A stretch of DNA of 25,148 bases from contig JAEZHO010000173.1 in assembly GCA_023416545.1 (NCBI GenBank), positions 1 to 25,148 of the forward strand. The letters run 5' to 3'. The DNA comes from Pseudomonadota bacterium (GTDB lineage: Bacteria; Pseudomonadota; Alphaproteobacteria; Rhizobiales; Rhizobiaceae). The notes below the pieces were generated by a model. It saw nothing but the letters and a program-made list of their open reading frames with translations, did no database searches and was not told where the DNA came from. Below are positions 6,219 to 15,218 of the stretch, piece after piece; the stretch's first letter is position 1, and every line of letters begins with the position of its first letter. The position numbers were made by a program, and so were the translations under genes.

Positions 6219-8438
6219 ATGGGTTCAGATTCCTCCTCTCTCTTCGGTGAACTGCTGGAGCGGCCGCCGGCAAGGCGTGTCGTCCCGGTCCTGGTGCCGC
6301 TGCCGGCGCCGGGTCCCTACAGCTACGCCGTGCCGGAGGGGATGCATGTCGAAGCCGGTTCCGTGGTGCAGGTGCCGCTCGGCCCGCGTCAGGTGATCGG
6401 CGTCGTCTGGGACGGCGGCAACGACGACAAGCTCGACCCGAAGAAACTGCGGCCGATCACGCTGGCCTTCGATTGTCCGCCTCTTTCAGCCGAAATGCGC
6501 CGCTTCGTGGAGTGGGTGGCGAGCTATACCCTGTCGCCGCCGGGACTGGTGGCGCGCATGGCGATCCGGGCTCCTGCGGCGCTCGCGCCCGAGCCGATGG
6601 TGGAGGGCATTCGCTATTCCGGCGGGCACCCGGAGCGGATGACGCCGGCGCGATCCCGGGTCCTCGATCTCGTCGACGAGGATACACCGTGGACGCGGGC
6701 CGGGCTTGCCCATGCAGCCGGTGTGTCGACGTCCGTCATCGACGGGCTGACGCAACAGGGGCTGTTCGAGACGATCTTCCTGCCGCCCCCGCCGGTAGTC
6801 GCCAGGCCCGACCCCGAGCATGCCGCCTCGCGGCTCCAGGGCCCGCAGAAGGATGCCGCCGCCGAGATCGTGACGCTCGTGAGGAAAGGCGGCTATTCCG
6901 CATCGCTCATCGACGGCGTCACCGGATCCGGAAAGACGGAGGTTTATTTCGAGGCGATCGCGGAGACGCTGCGGCAGGGCCGGCAGGTCCTCATCCTGCT
7001 GCCGGAGATCGCGCTGACGTCGAGTTTCCTGGAACGCTTCGAGAGCCGGTTCGGTGCGAAGCCCGGGGAATGGCATTCCGACCTCTCCCCGCGGATGCGG
7101 GAGAAGGTCTGGCGCGGCATCGTGACCGGAGAGGTTCAGGTGGTCGCAGGCGCCCGGTCGGCACTGTTCCTGCCGTTCGAGAACCTCGGCCTGATCATCG
7201 TCGACGAGGAACACGACCCCGCCTACAAGCAGGAGGACCGCGTCTTCTACAATGCGCGCGACATGGCGGTCGTCAGGGCACGGATCGGCGATTTCCCGAT
7301 CGTCCTCGTCTCGGCGACGCCCTCGGTCGAAAGCCAGGTGAATGCGCAGGCGGGGCGTTACCACCTCGTGCATCTGCCGACCCGCTACGGGGAAGCGGCG
7401 CTGCCGGATCTCCATCTTCTCGATATGCGCAGGCATCCGCCCGAGCGAGGGGGCTTCCTGTCTCCCGTGCTTTTGCGGGCGGTGGGCAAGACCATTGAGC
7501 GGGGCGAGCAGGCGCTTCTCTTCCTCAACCGCCGCGGCTATGCGCCGCTGACCCTCTGCCGTGTCTGCGGCCATCGCTTCCAGTGCCCGCAATGCTCCAG
7601 CTGGCTCGTGGAGCACCGGTTCCGCAGCCAGATACAGTGCCACCAGTGCGGCTATAGCGAGCCGACGCCGGAGGCCTGCCCGGAGTGCGGGACGCTCGAC
7701 CACCTCGTCGCATGCGGCCCGGGCGTCGAGCGGATTGCGGAAGAGGTGGAAAGGCATTTTCCGGAGGCCCGCACGATCGTCATGTCATCCGACCTCCTCG
7801 GCGGCGTGAAGCGCCTGAGGCTGGAACTGGAGGCCATCGCCCGCGGCGACGCCGACATCGTTATCGGCACCCAACTGGTGGCGAAGGGGCACAATTTCCC
7901 GATGATGACGCTGGTCGGCATCGTCGACGCGGATATCGGGCTGGCGAATGGAGACCCTCGCGCTGCCGAGCGGACATTCCAGCTCCTGAACCAGGTGACC
8001 GGGCGAGCAGGGCGGACCGGGCTCAAGAGTCACGGCCTGCTGCAGACCTACCAGCCGCAGCACCCCGTCATGCAGGCGATCGTTTCCGGCGACGCCGGAG
8101 CCTTCTACGAGCGCGAGATCCTCGAGCGCGAGCGGGCGATCCTGCCTCCCTTCGGCAGGCTCGCGTCGATCATCGTGTCCGCCGAGGGGCGGGCCGACGC
8201 GGAAGCTCATGCGCGCGGCCTGCGCGCCGCGGCTCCGCATGTCTCCGGGATATCGGTTCTCGGGCCCGCCGAGGCGCCGCTGGCGCTGGTCCGGGGGCGG
8301 CACCGCTTCCGGCTCCTGGTCCACGGACGGCGGAATTCCGACATGCAGGCCTTCCTGAAGACGATGGTGGCGCAGGGGCCGAAGGTTCGCGGCACGGTGC
8401 ATGTGCAGATCGACGTCGACCCCCAGAGCTTCCTTTGA
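6219..8438 (+). CDS. priA: Primosomal protein N' (replication restart helicase PriA)
   Basis: A 739-residue 3'–5' superfamily 2 helicase that reloads the replisome at stalled forks. It has an N-terminal 3'-end-binding domain (VPVLVPLPAPGPYSYAVP onward). Walker A is GVTGSGKTE (233–241, Lys239) and the DEAH-type box is DEEH (329–332). Zinc is bound by eight cysteines, at 447, 450, 456, 459, 474, 477, 487 and 490. Late helicase motifs GTQLVAKGHNFP and QVTGRAGR are followed by the C-terminal domain. All hallmarks are intact. The ATG at 6219 is preferred because AAGG lies nine bases upstream; an in-frame TTG at 6189 would add ten residues but has no ribosome binding site. Confidence 0.96.
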   Translation: MGSDSSSLFGELLERPPARRVVPVLVPLPAPGPYSYAVPEGMHVEAGSVVQVPLGPRQVIGVVWDGGNDDKLDPKKLRPITLAFDCPPLSAEMRRFVEWVASYTLSPPGLVARMAIRAPAALAPEPMVEGIRYSGGHPERMTPARSRVLDLVDEDTPWTRAGLAHAAGVSTSVIDGLTQQGLFETIFLPPPPVVARPDPEHAASRLQGPQKDAAAEIVTLVRKGGYSASLIDGVTGSGKTEVYFEAIAETLRQGRQVLILLPEIALTSSFLERFESRFGAKPGEWHSDLSPRMREKVWRGIVTGEVQVVAGARSALFLPFENLGLIIVDEEHDPAYKQEDRVFYNARDMAVVRARIGDFPIVLVSATPSVESQVNAQAGRYHLVHLPTRYGEAALPDLHLLDMRRHPPERGGFLSPVLLRAVGKTIERGEQALLFLNRRGYAPLTLCRVCGHRFQCPQCSSWLVEHRFRSQIQCHQCGYSEPTPEACPECGTLDHLVACGPGVERIAEEVERHFPEARTIVMSSDLLGGVKRLRLELEAIARGDADIVIGTQLVAKGHNFPMMTLVGIVDADIGLANGDPRAAERTFQLLNQVTGRAGRTGLKSHGLLQTYQPQHPVMQAIVSGDAGAFYEREILERERAILPPFGRLASIIVSAEGRADAEAHARGLRAAAPHVSGISVLGPAEAPLALVRGRHRFRLLVHGRRNSDMQAFLKTMVAQGPKVRGTVHVQIDVDPQSFL

Positions 8439-8479
8439 GAATCATGTCCCCGCTGGTATCCCGTTAGTCCCCGGAGTGC

Positions 8480-8484
8480 AGGAG
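8480..8484 (+). promoter_or_regulatory. Ribosome binding site supporting a TTG start
   Basis: AGGAG lies seven bases upstream of the TTG at 8492. It marks TTG as the start of the small membrane protein, in preference to the internal ATG at 8516, which has no such site and would cut off conserved-looking N-terminal residues. Confidence 0.65.
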
Positions 8485-8491
8485 CGAAGAT

Positions 8492-8875
8492 TTGGAACTT
8501 TATTTTCCCACCGAGATGCCGGAACGCCTCGCCTTCCTTTCCGCCCTGGTCGTCGCCGGCTTCGGGCTCCTGACGATGCTGTTCCCGGCGCGACTTCTGC
8601 GCGCAGGGGGGCTGGTCACGGGAGAGATAACCTCCGTCGGCTTCGGCGCCACGCGCTCCATAGGCGGCCTGCACCTCGGTCTCGGTCTAGCGGCGATCGC
8701 TCTTGCGCAGGACTTCACCTATCTCATGTTGGGCAGCGCCCTTGGATTTGCGGCTTTCGGGCGCCTCCTGTCGCTCTTTGTCGACAGGGGAAGGATCGTG
8801 ATCAATGCCCTGGTGCTGATCGCGCAACTCGTGCTGGCCGCCCTGCCGCTCGGATATGTGTTCGGTTATTTCTGA
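8492..8875 (+). CDS. Small four-helix membrane protein (DUF4345-like)
   Basis: A 127-residue membrane protein with four predicted helices, at about residues 12–30, 54–75, 77–96 and 101–124. It contains the sequence FGATRSIGGLHLGLGL, which resembles DUF4345-type proteins. Function is unknown. The start is TTG, supported by AGGAG seven bases upstream. It lies 53 bp after priA and 248 bp before atpH on the same strand. A gene of this type between priA and the atp operon is, from memory, common in Rhizobiaceae; nothing in the sequence ties it to ATP synthase assembly. The family name is from resemblance only. Confidence 0.7.
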   Translation: MELYFPTEMPERLAFLSALVVAGFGLLTMLFPARLLRAGGLVTGEITSVGFGATRSIGGLHLGLGLAAIALAQDFTYLMLGSALGFAAFGRLLSLFVDRGRIVINALVLIAQLVLAALPLGYVFGYF

Positions 8876-9123
8876 CAGGGCGACATTTCGGATCTCCAGA
8901 ATCCGCACAAGCAGCGTGATAAAATCGTTTCAAGCCCTTCTAGCCCTGACGTTTTAGCCTATCTGCCGTGTTGCGAGTCCATAGATCCTATGGTAGACGA
9001 ACCGCGAAAGTCTGAAGGGGCCAGCCCGAAAGCTGGTTGTTTTCAACAAAATAGCAAATACTCACAAGGGCTTATCGATCTCCGTCCGCGAGGTCCGGCC
9101 GTTGATGACAATCAAGGGAAACT
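8876..9123 (+). promoter_or_regulatory. Gene-free leader and probable promoter region of atpHAGDC
   Basis: This 248-bp gap holds no plausible gene. It contains an AT-rich stretch and a perfect inverted repeat, CCATAG-ATC-CTATGG, at 8979–8993. The repeat sits exactly between a weak −35-like TTGCGA (8971–8976) and a −10-like TAGACG (8994–8999) with a 17-bp spacing. Two short hairpins follow: CCAGC/GCTGG at 9021–9036 and TTGTT/AACAA at 9037–9049. A promoter is expected here because the F1 operon starts directly downstream, but the promoter elements match consensus poorly. Confidence 0.5.
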
Positions 9124-9690
9124 GTGCCCGTGGCTGACACGTCCCAGCTGATTTCCGGTGTAGCTGAGCGCTATGCATCCTCGCTGTACGAGCTTGCGCT
9201 CGAGGCGGGTTCCGTTGATGCAGTCGGCGCGGATCTCGACCGGCTCCAGGCTATGTTGGACGAGAGCGAAGACCTGCGTCGCCTGATCCAGAGCCCGGTA
9301 TTCTCTTCCGAGGATCAGCTGCGTGCGATCTCCGCGGTCGCCGACAAGGCGGGCATCCGCGGTCTCGTCGGCAATTTCATCAAGGTCGTGGCCGGCAACC
9401 GCCGGCTTTTCGCATTGCCTGGCATGATCCGGGCTTTCCGTCAGATCGCCGCAGCCCAGCGCGGCGAGGTGACGGCAGAGGTAACGTCCGCGCATGCGTT
9501 GACGCCGGCCCAGGAACAAGAACTCAAGTCGGCGCTGAAGGGCGTCACTGGCAAGGATGTGGTCGTCGCCGTCACGGTGGACCCCACGCTCCTTGGTGGC
9601 CTGATCGTAAAGGTCGGGTCGCGTCAGATCGACACCTCCCTTCGCACCAAACTTTCCACCCTTAAGCTTGCACTGAAAGAGGTTGGCTGA
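9124..9690 (+). CDS. atpH: ATP synthase F1 subunit delta
   Basis: A 188-residue delta (OSCP-type) subunit, which links the F1 head to the peripheral stalk of the membrane-bound ATP synthase. An N-terminal helical domain (AERYASSLYELALEAG) is followed by the conserved C-terminal half ending LGGLIVKVGSRQIDTSLRTKL. The start is GTG at 9124 (GTG CCC GTG GCT), with AAGGGA just upstream; a second GTG at 9130 is a possible alternative two codons later. It is the first gene of the F1 operon, and its stop codon overlaps the atpA start by one base (TGATG), which implies translational coupling. Confidence 0.95.
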   Translation: MPVADTSQLISGVAERYASSLYELALEAGSVDAVGADLDRLQAMLDESEDLRRLIQSPVFSSEDQLRAISAVADKAGIRGLVGNFIKVVAGNRRLFALPGMIRAFRQIAAAQRGEVTAEVTSAHALTPAQEQELKSALKGVTGKDVVVAVTVDPTLLGGLIVKVGSRQIDTSLRTKLSTLKLALKEVG

Positions 9691-11219
9691 TGGATATCCG
9701 CGCCGCGGAAATTTCCGCAATTCTGAAAGATCAAATCAAGAACTTCGGCCAGGAGGCTGAGGTATCCGAAGTCGGCCAGGTTCTCTCCGTTGGTGACGGT
9801 ATCGCCCGCGTCTACGGTCTGGACAACATCCAGGCCGGCGAAATGGTCGAGTTCCCGGGCGGCGTGCGCGGCATGGCTCTCAACCTCGAATCCGACAATG
9901 TCGGCGTGGTTGTCTTCGGCTCGGACCGTGAGATCAAGGAAGGCGACACCGTCAAGCGGACCGGCGCCATCGTTGACGTGCCGGTCGGTCCGGAACTGCT
10001 CGGACGCGTCGTTGACGCTCTCGGCAACCCGATCGACGGCAAGGGCCCGCTCAACGCGACCCGCCGTGCGCGCGTCGACGTCAAGGCTCCCGGCATCATT
10101 CCGCGCAAGTCGGTTCATGAGCCGATGTCCACCGGCCTCAAGGCTATCGACGCCCTGATCCCGGTTGGCCGTGGCCAGCGCGAGCTCGTGATCGGCGACC
10201 GCCAGACCGGCAAGACCGCCATCATTCTCGACACCTTCCTGAACCAGAAGCCGATCCACGACAACGGCCCGGACAACGACAAGCTCTACTGCGTCTATGT
10301 CGCCATCGGCCAGAAGCGTTCGACCGTTGCCCAGTTCGTCAAGGTGCTCGAAGAGCGCGGTGCGCTGCAGTACTCGATCATCGTTGCCGCGACCGCTTCC
10401 GATCCGGCTCCGATGCAGTACCTGGCACCGTTCGCCGGCTGCGCCATGGGCGAATACTTCCGTGACAACGGCCAGCACGCGCTGATCGCATATGACGACC
10501 TTTCCAAGCAGGCTGTCGCCTACCGCCAGATGTCGCTTCTCCTGCGCCGTCCGCCGGGCCGCGAAGCCTATCCGGGCGACGTCTTCTACCTGCATTCGCG
10601 TCTTCTCGAGCGCGCCGCAAAGCTCTCCGACGAGCGTGGCGCCGGTTCGCTGACGGCGCTGCCGGTCATCGAAACGCAGGGTAACGACGTTTCGGCCTTC
10701 ATTCCGACCAACGTGATCTCGATCACCGACGGCCAGATCTTCCTTGAAACCGACCTGTTCTACCAGGGCATCCGCCCGGCCGTGAACGTCGGTCTGTCGG
10801 TTTCCCGCGTGGGTTCCGCCGCACAGGTCAAGGCGATGAAGCAGGTTGCCGGCTCGATCAAGGGCGAGCTTGCCCAGTATCGTGAAATGGCTGCCTTCGC
10901 GCAGTTCGGTTCCGACCTCGACGCCTCGACGCAGCGCCTCCTCAACCGCGGTGCACGCCTGACCGAGCTTCTCAAGCAGCCGCAGTTCTCGCCGCTGAAG
11001 ACGGAAGAGCAGGTCGCGGTGATCTTCGCGGGCGTCAACGGCTACCTGGACAAGATCGCGGTCGGCGACGTCGGCAAGTTCGAGCAGGGTCTGCTGAGCT
11101 ACATGCGCTCGGAAGGAAAGGCTGTCCTCGATGCGATCCGCACCGAGAAGGCCATTTCCGACGACACGAAGGCCAAGCTGAAGGCGGCGCTCGACACTTT
11201 CGCCAAGTCCTTCGCCTGA
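9690..11219 (+). CDS. atpA: ATP synthase F1 subunit alpha
   Basis: A 509-residue, full-length alpha subunit, the non-catalytic nucleotide-binding subunit of the F1 hexamer. The P-loop GDRQTGKT is at residues 169–176. The arginine finger that reaches the catalytic site on beta is Arg373 in SVSRVGSAAQ. The N-terminal beta-barrel domain and C-terminal helical domain are complete. It overlaps atpH by one base, and atpG follows after 42 bp. Codon use is strongly biased to C-ending codons, consistent with high expression. Confidence 0.98.
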   Translation: MDIRAAEISAILKDQIKNFGQEAEVSEVGQVLSVGDGIARVYGLDNIQAGEMVEFPGGVRGMALNLESDNVGVVVFGSDREIKEGDTVKRTGAIVDVPVGPELLGRVVDALGNPIDGKGPLNATRRARVDVKAPGIIPRKSVHEPMSTGLKAIDALIPVGRGQRELVIGDRQTGKTAIILDTFLNQKPIHDNGPDNDKLYCVYVAIGQKRSTVAQFVKVLEERGALQYSIIVAATASDPAPMQYLAPFAGCAMGEYFRDNGQHALIAYDDLSKQAVAYRQMSLLLRRPPGREAYPGDVFYLHSRLLERAAKLSDERGAGSLTALPVIETQGNDVSAFIPTNVISITDGQIFLETDLFYQGIRPAVNVGLSVSRVGSAAQVKAMKQVAGSIKGELAQYREMAAFAQFGSDLDASTQRLLNRGARLTELLKQPQFSPLKTEEQVAVIFAGVNGYLDKIAVGDVGKFEQGLLSYMRSEGKAVLDAIRTEKAISDDTKAKLKAALDTFAKSFA

Positions 11220-11261
11220 GACCCGGATCACGCACACTAACCCTTAGGGGACCGATAACGG

Positions 11262-12143
11262 ATGCCTTCACTTAAGGATCTGAAAAACCGGATCGCCTCC
11301 GTCAAGGCGACGCAGAAGATCACCAAGGCGATGAAGATGGTCGCCGCGGCGAAGCTGCGCCGTGCGCAGGAGGCGGCCGAGGCCGCTCGTCCCTACGCGG
11401 AACGCATGAACAAGGTGCTGGCCAGCCTGTCGGCGGCCAATGCCGGCAATGCGGAAGCGCCTCTGCTTCTGTCCGGCACGGGTCGTGACCAGGTTCACCT
11501 TCTCATTGTCGCGACGGGGGAGCGCGGTCTTGCCGGTGGCTTCAACTCGTCCATCATCCGCATGGCGCGCGATCATGCCCTCAAGCTGATCCGCGAAGGC
11601 AAGACGGTCAAGATCCTGACCGTCGGCCGCAAGGGCAACGACATCCTGCGGCGGACGTTCACGGACAACATCATCGATTACGTGACCTTCCGCGAAGTGA
11701 AGCAGTTGAGCTTTGCGAACGCGGACGATGTTGCGCGCCGGGTTCTCGAGCTCTTCAACAAGGGCGAGTTCGATGTAGCCACGCTCTTCTACGCCCGGTT
11801 CCATTCGGTGATCTCGCAGGAAGCCACAGCACAGCAGCTCATCCCGGCCAAGTTCGCCGACACGGCTGAGGTCGGCAACGGATCGTCGGCGCTCTACGAA
11901 TACGAGCCGAGCGAAGAGGAGATCCTCGCGGATCTTCTGCCGCGCAACGTCGCCGTCCAGATCTTCCGGGCGCTGCTCGAAAACAACGCATCCTTCTATG
12001 GCGCTCAGATGTCCGCAATGGACAACGCGACGCGCAATGCCGGTGATATGATCAACAAGCTGACGCTGTCCTACAACCGTCAGCGCCAGGCGCAGATCAC
12101 CAAGGAACTCATTGAAATCATTTCGGGCGCGGAAGCGCTCTGA
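11262..12143 (+). CDS. atpG: ATP synthase F1 subunit gamma
   Basis: A 293-residue gamma subunit, the rotating central shaft that couples proton flow to the catalytic sites. The two ends that form the coiled-coil are clearly conserved: the N-terminal LKNRIASVKATQKITKAMKM and the C-terminal LSYNRQRQAQITKELIEI. The middle Rossmann-like domain is present. AGGGGA upstream of the ATG supports the start. It lies between atpA and atpD with short spacers, as expected for the operon. Confidence 0.97.
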   Translation: MPSLKDLKNRIASVKATQKITKAMKMVAAAKLRRAQEAAEAARPYAERMNKVLASLSAANAGNAEAPLLLSGTGRDQVHLLIVATGERGLAGGFNSSIIRMARDHALKLIREGKTVKILTVGRKGNDILRRTFTDNIIDYVTFREVKQLSFANADDVARRVLELFNKGEFDVATLFYARFHSVISQEATAQQLIPAKFADTAEVGNGSSALYEYEPSEEEILADLLPRNVAVQIFRALLENNASFYGAQMSAMDNATRNAGDMINKLTLSYNRQRQAQITKELIEIISGAEAL

Positions 12144-12166
12144 GATAAGGAAAGAGGGTAAGAAAA

Positions 12167-13609
<1,443 letters not shown>

Positions 13610-13621
13610 GCAGGACCAGCG

Positions 13622-13648
13622 GGCGCGCGGCACATGCGGCGCGCCTTT
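13622..13648 (+). terminator. GC-rich hairpin between atpD and atpC (weak or attenuating)
   Basis: An inverted repeat, GGCGCGC at 13622–13628 and GCGCGCC at 13639–13645, with a 10-nt loop and only TTT after it. It begins 12 bp after the atpD stop. It could be a leaky terminator, an mRNA processing or stability element, or chance in GC-rich sequence. Because atpC follows without a visible promoter, full termination is unlikely. Confidence 0.4.
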
Positions 13649-13677
13649 GCATGCAACACGTGAAGAAGTGAACCGCC

Positions 13678-14085
13678 ATGGCTGACGCCTTCAATTTCGA
13701 GCTCGTTTCTCCGGAGCGCCTTCTCCTGTCGGAGAAGGTCACCGAAGTCGTGATCCCGGCCACGCTGGGCGAGATGACGGTTCTCGCGAACCACGCTCCG
13801 ACGATGACGACGATCAAGCCGGGCGTCGTCCGCGTGAAGCTGGCATCCGGGCAGGAGAGCAAGTACGTCGTGTTCGGCGGCTTTGCCGACATCCTTCCGA
13901 CCGGCTGCACCGTTCTTGCGGAATCAGCATTGCCGCTTTCGGACCTGACGCGGGACAGGCTTCAGGCTCACATCGAGACTGCCCGCAGCAATGCCGGCGC
14001 AGCTGTCGACTACGAGCAGAAGACCCGGCTCGAAGAATACCTGTCTCAGCTGACGCAGCTCAACGAGACCATTCTGCCGGCCTGA
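13678..14085 (+). CDS. atpC: ATP synthase F1 subunit epsilon
   Basis: A 135-residue epsilon subunit. The N-terminal beta-sandwich (FNFELVSPERLLLSEKVTEV to about residue 85) contains the conserved GEMTVLANHAPTMTTIKPG, followed by a short helical C-terminal part. It sits at the foot of the central stalk and, in many bacteria, restrains ATP hydrolysis; in alphaproteobacteria a separate zeta inhibitor takes much of that role. It is the last gene of the F1 operon, with a weak Shine–Dalgarno sequence and a strong terminator 20 bp downstream. Confidence 0.96.
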   Translation: MADAFNFELVSPERLLLSEKVTEVVIPATLGEMTVLANHAPTMTTIKPGVVRVKLASGQESKYVVFGGFADILPTGCTVLAESALPLSDLTRDRLQAHIETARSNAGAAVDYEQKTRLEEYLSQLTQLNETILPA

Positions 14086-14105
14086 CAGCGTCCGGCACTT
14101 GTTTT

Positions 14106-14133
14106 GAAAAGGCGGCTTTCGGGCCGCCTTTTT
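14106..14133 (+). terminator. Rho-independent terminator of the atpHAGDC operon
   Basis: A perfect 10-bp stem, AAAAGGCGGC at 14106–14115 and GCCGCCTTTT at 14122–14131, with a six-base TTTCGG loop. The T run extends to six bases (14128–14133). It lies 20 bp after the atpC stop and separates the atp operon from the fds regulator gene. Confidence 0.93.
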
Positions 14134-14187
14134 TGTTGCCTGTGCCGTCCCATTTGCTGTTGTGTGGGCGGCGGAGGACGGCAGAGC

Positions 14188-15081
14188 ATGATCGACAAGC
14201 TGGAATTCTTCATAGCACTCGCACGCGAGGAGCATTTCGGGCGGGCAGCCAACGAGTGCGGGATCTCGCAGCCGTCCCTGTCGGCGGCGATCCGGCAGCT
14301 CGAGGACCAGCTCGGCGTCGGTCTGGTCGTGCGGGGGTCGCGATACCAGGGACTGACGCCCGAGGGCCAGCGGGTACTGGAATGGGCCAAGCGGATTGTC
14401 GCCGATGCCCGCACCATGCGCGAGGAGATGCGCGCCGCAAAGAAGGGGCTTTCCGGACATATCCGGCTGGCGGCGATACCGACCGCGCTTGCCATGATCC
14501 CCCGCCTGACTGAACCCTTCCAGGCGAAGCATCCGGACGTCACCTTCTCCGTGGTTTCTCGAAACTCGCTTCAAGTGCTGAGTCAGCTGGACAATTTCGA
14601 GATCGATGCGGGGATCACCTATCTCGACAACGAGCCTCTCGGGCGCGTCACCAGCGTGCCGCTGTATGCAGAGCGCTATATTCTGGTGACCGCGGAAGGC
14701 ACGCCCTTCGCGGACCGCGAGAACGTGACCTGGACGGAGCTCGATAGCGTTAGGCTTTGCCTATTGACGCCCGACATGCAGAACCGTCGGATCATAAACC
14801 AGCATCTGGCGGATGCCGGAGTTGTCGTGAAGCCGACCCTCGAATCCAACTCGATGGTCGTGCTGCTTTCGCATGTGGCGACGGGCCAATGGGCCAGCAT
14901 CATGCCACGGAATGTCGCGCGATCCTTCGGATTTGCCAAGCAGATCCGCATGATACCGATCGTGGAGCCGGAAGCCAGCCACCTTGTCGGGCTCGTTGCG
15001 ACCCATCGTGAGCCTTTCACGCCACTCGTCTCGGCGCTTCTTTACCAGGCCCGCAGCCTGAATTCGCAAGCCCTGATCTGA
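14188..15081 (+). CDS. LysR-type transcriptional regulator of the formate dehydrogenase operon
   Basis: A 297-residue LysR-type regulator. The N-terminal winged helix-turn-helix covers about residues 1–60 (AREEHFGRAANECGISQPSLSAAIRQLEDQLG). A linker helix and a type 2 periplasmic-binding-like effector domain follow. The start at 14188 is preferred: GGAGG lies ahead of it, and the longer frame from 14104 would run through the atp terminator. It is co-directional with, and 137 bp upstream of, fdsG; LysR genes are more often divergent from their targets. The context makes it the likely activator of fdsGBA (an FdsR-like role), with formate, a related metabolite or molybdate status as possible signal. 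That role is inferred from position and from the candidate operator at 15080–15096. Confidence 0.88.
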   Translation: MIDKLEFFIALAREEHFGRAANECGISQPSLSAAIRQLEDQLGVGLVVRGSRYQGLTPEGQRVLEWAKRIVADARTMREEMRAAKKGLSGHIRLAAIPTALAMIPRLTEPFQAKHPDVTFSVVSRNSLQVLSQLDNFEIDAGITYLDNEPLGRVTSVPLYAERYILVTAEGTPFADRENVTWTELDSVRLCLLTPDMQNRRIINQHLADAGVVVKPTLESNSMVVLLSHVATGQWASIMPRNVARSFGFAKQIRMIPIVEPEASHLVGLVATHREPFTPLVSALLYQARSLNSQALI

Positions 15082-15096
15082 TAGTTTTTTTCTATC
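15080..15096 (+). promoter_or_regulatory. Candidate LysR-type operator upstream of fdsG
   Basis: The perfect inverted repeat GATAG-TTTTTTT-CTATC fits the LysR-type T-N11-A rule in the classical ATAG-N7-CTAT form. It overlaps the last two bases of the regulator's stop codon. Its centre is about 28 bp upstream of a −35-like TTGACC, which would put it near −60 to −65, where LysR-type recognition sites usually lie. This is inference from the sequence pattern. Confidence 0.55.
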
Positions 15097-15110
15097 GCGT
15101 AACGAAACAT

Positions 15111-15144
15111 CAATATTGACCCTCTCGGGGCACGGGAAGAGACT
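15111..15144 (+). promoter_or_regulatory. Probable fds operon promoter
   Basis: TTGACC at 15116–15121 matches the −35 consensus well. At a 17-bp spacing the −10 region reads GAGACT (15139–15144), a poor match, which is common for activator-dependent promoters. The −35 overlaps an 8-bp palindrome, CAATATTG (15111–15118), a possible second (activation) half-site for the LysR protein. Confidence 0.45.
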
Positions 15145-15218
15145 GTGTACACAAGAGTACGCGGATCCGCGTGCGGGAGATTGCCGGGGAGGCATTCTTC
15201 AGGGAGGCTTGGAATACG

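Noticed and set aside
9624..11237. A 537-codon open frame on the minus strand covering all of atpA
   Set aside because: It mirrors atpA codon by codon, an artefact of C/G-rich third positions. Its translation resembles no family and atpA is unmistakable.
14104..14187. Upstream start for the LysR-type regulator at 14104
   Set aside because: The added residues come from the atp terminator and form a Cys-rich segment unlike LysR proteins, which begin at the helix-turn-helix.
15080..15096. GATAG-T7-CTATC read as a terminator of the regulator gene
   Set aside because: The T run is in the loop, not after the stem, and a 5-bp AT-rich stem is too weak; the operator reading fits better.
15171..15218. 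GTG start for fdsG at 15171
   Set aside because: No Shine–Dalgarno sequence precedes it and the extra residues do not resemble FdsG; AGGGAGG supports 15219.
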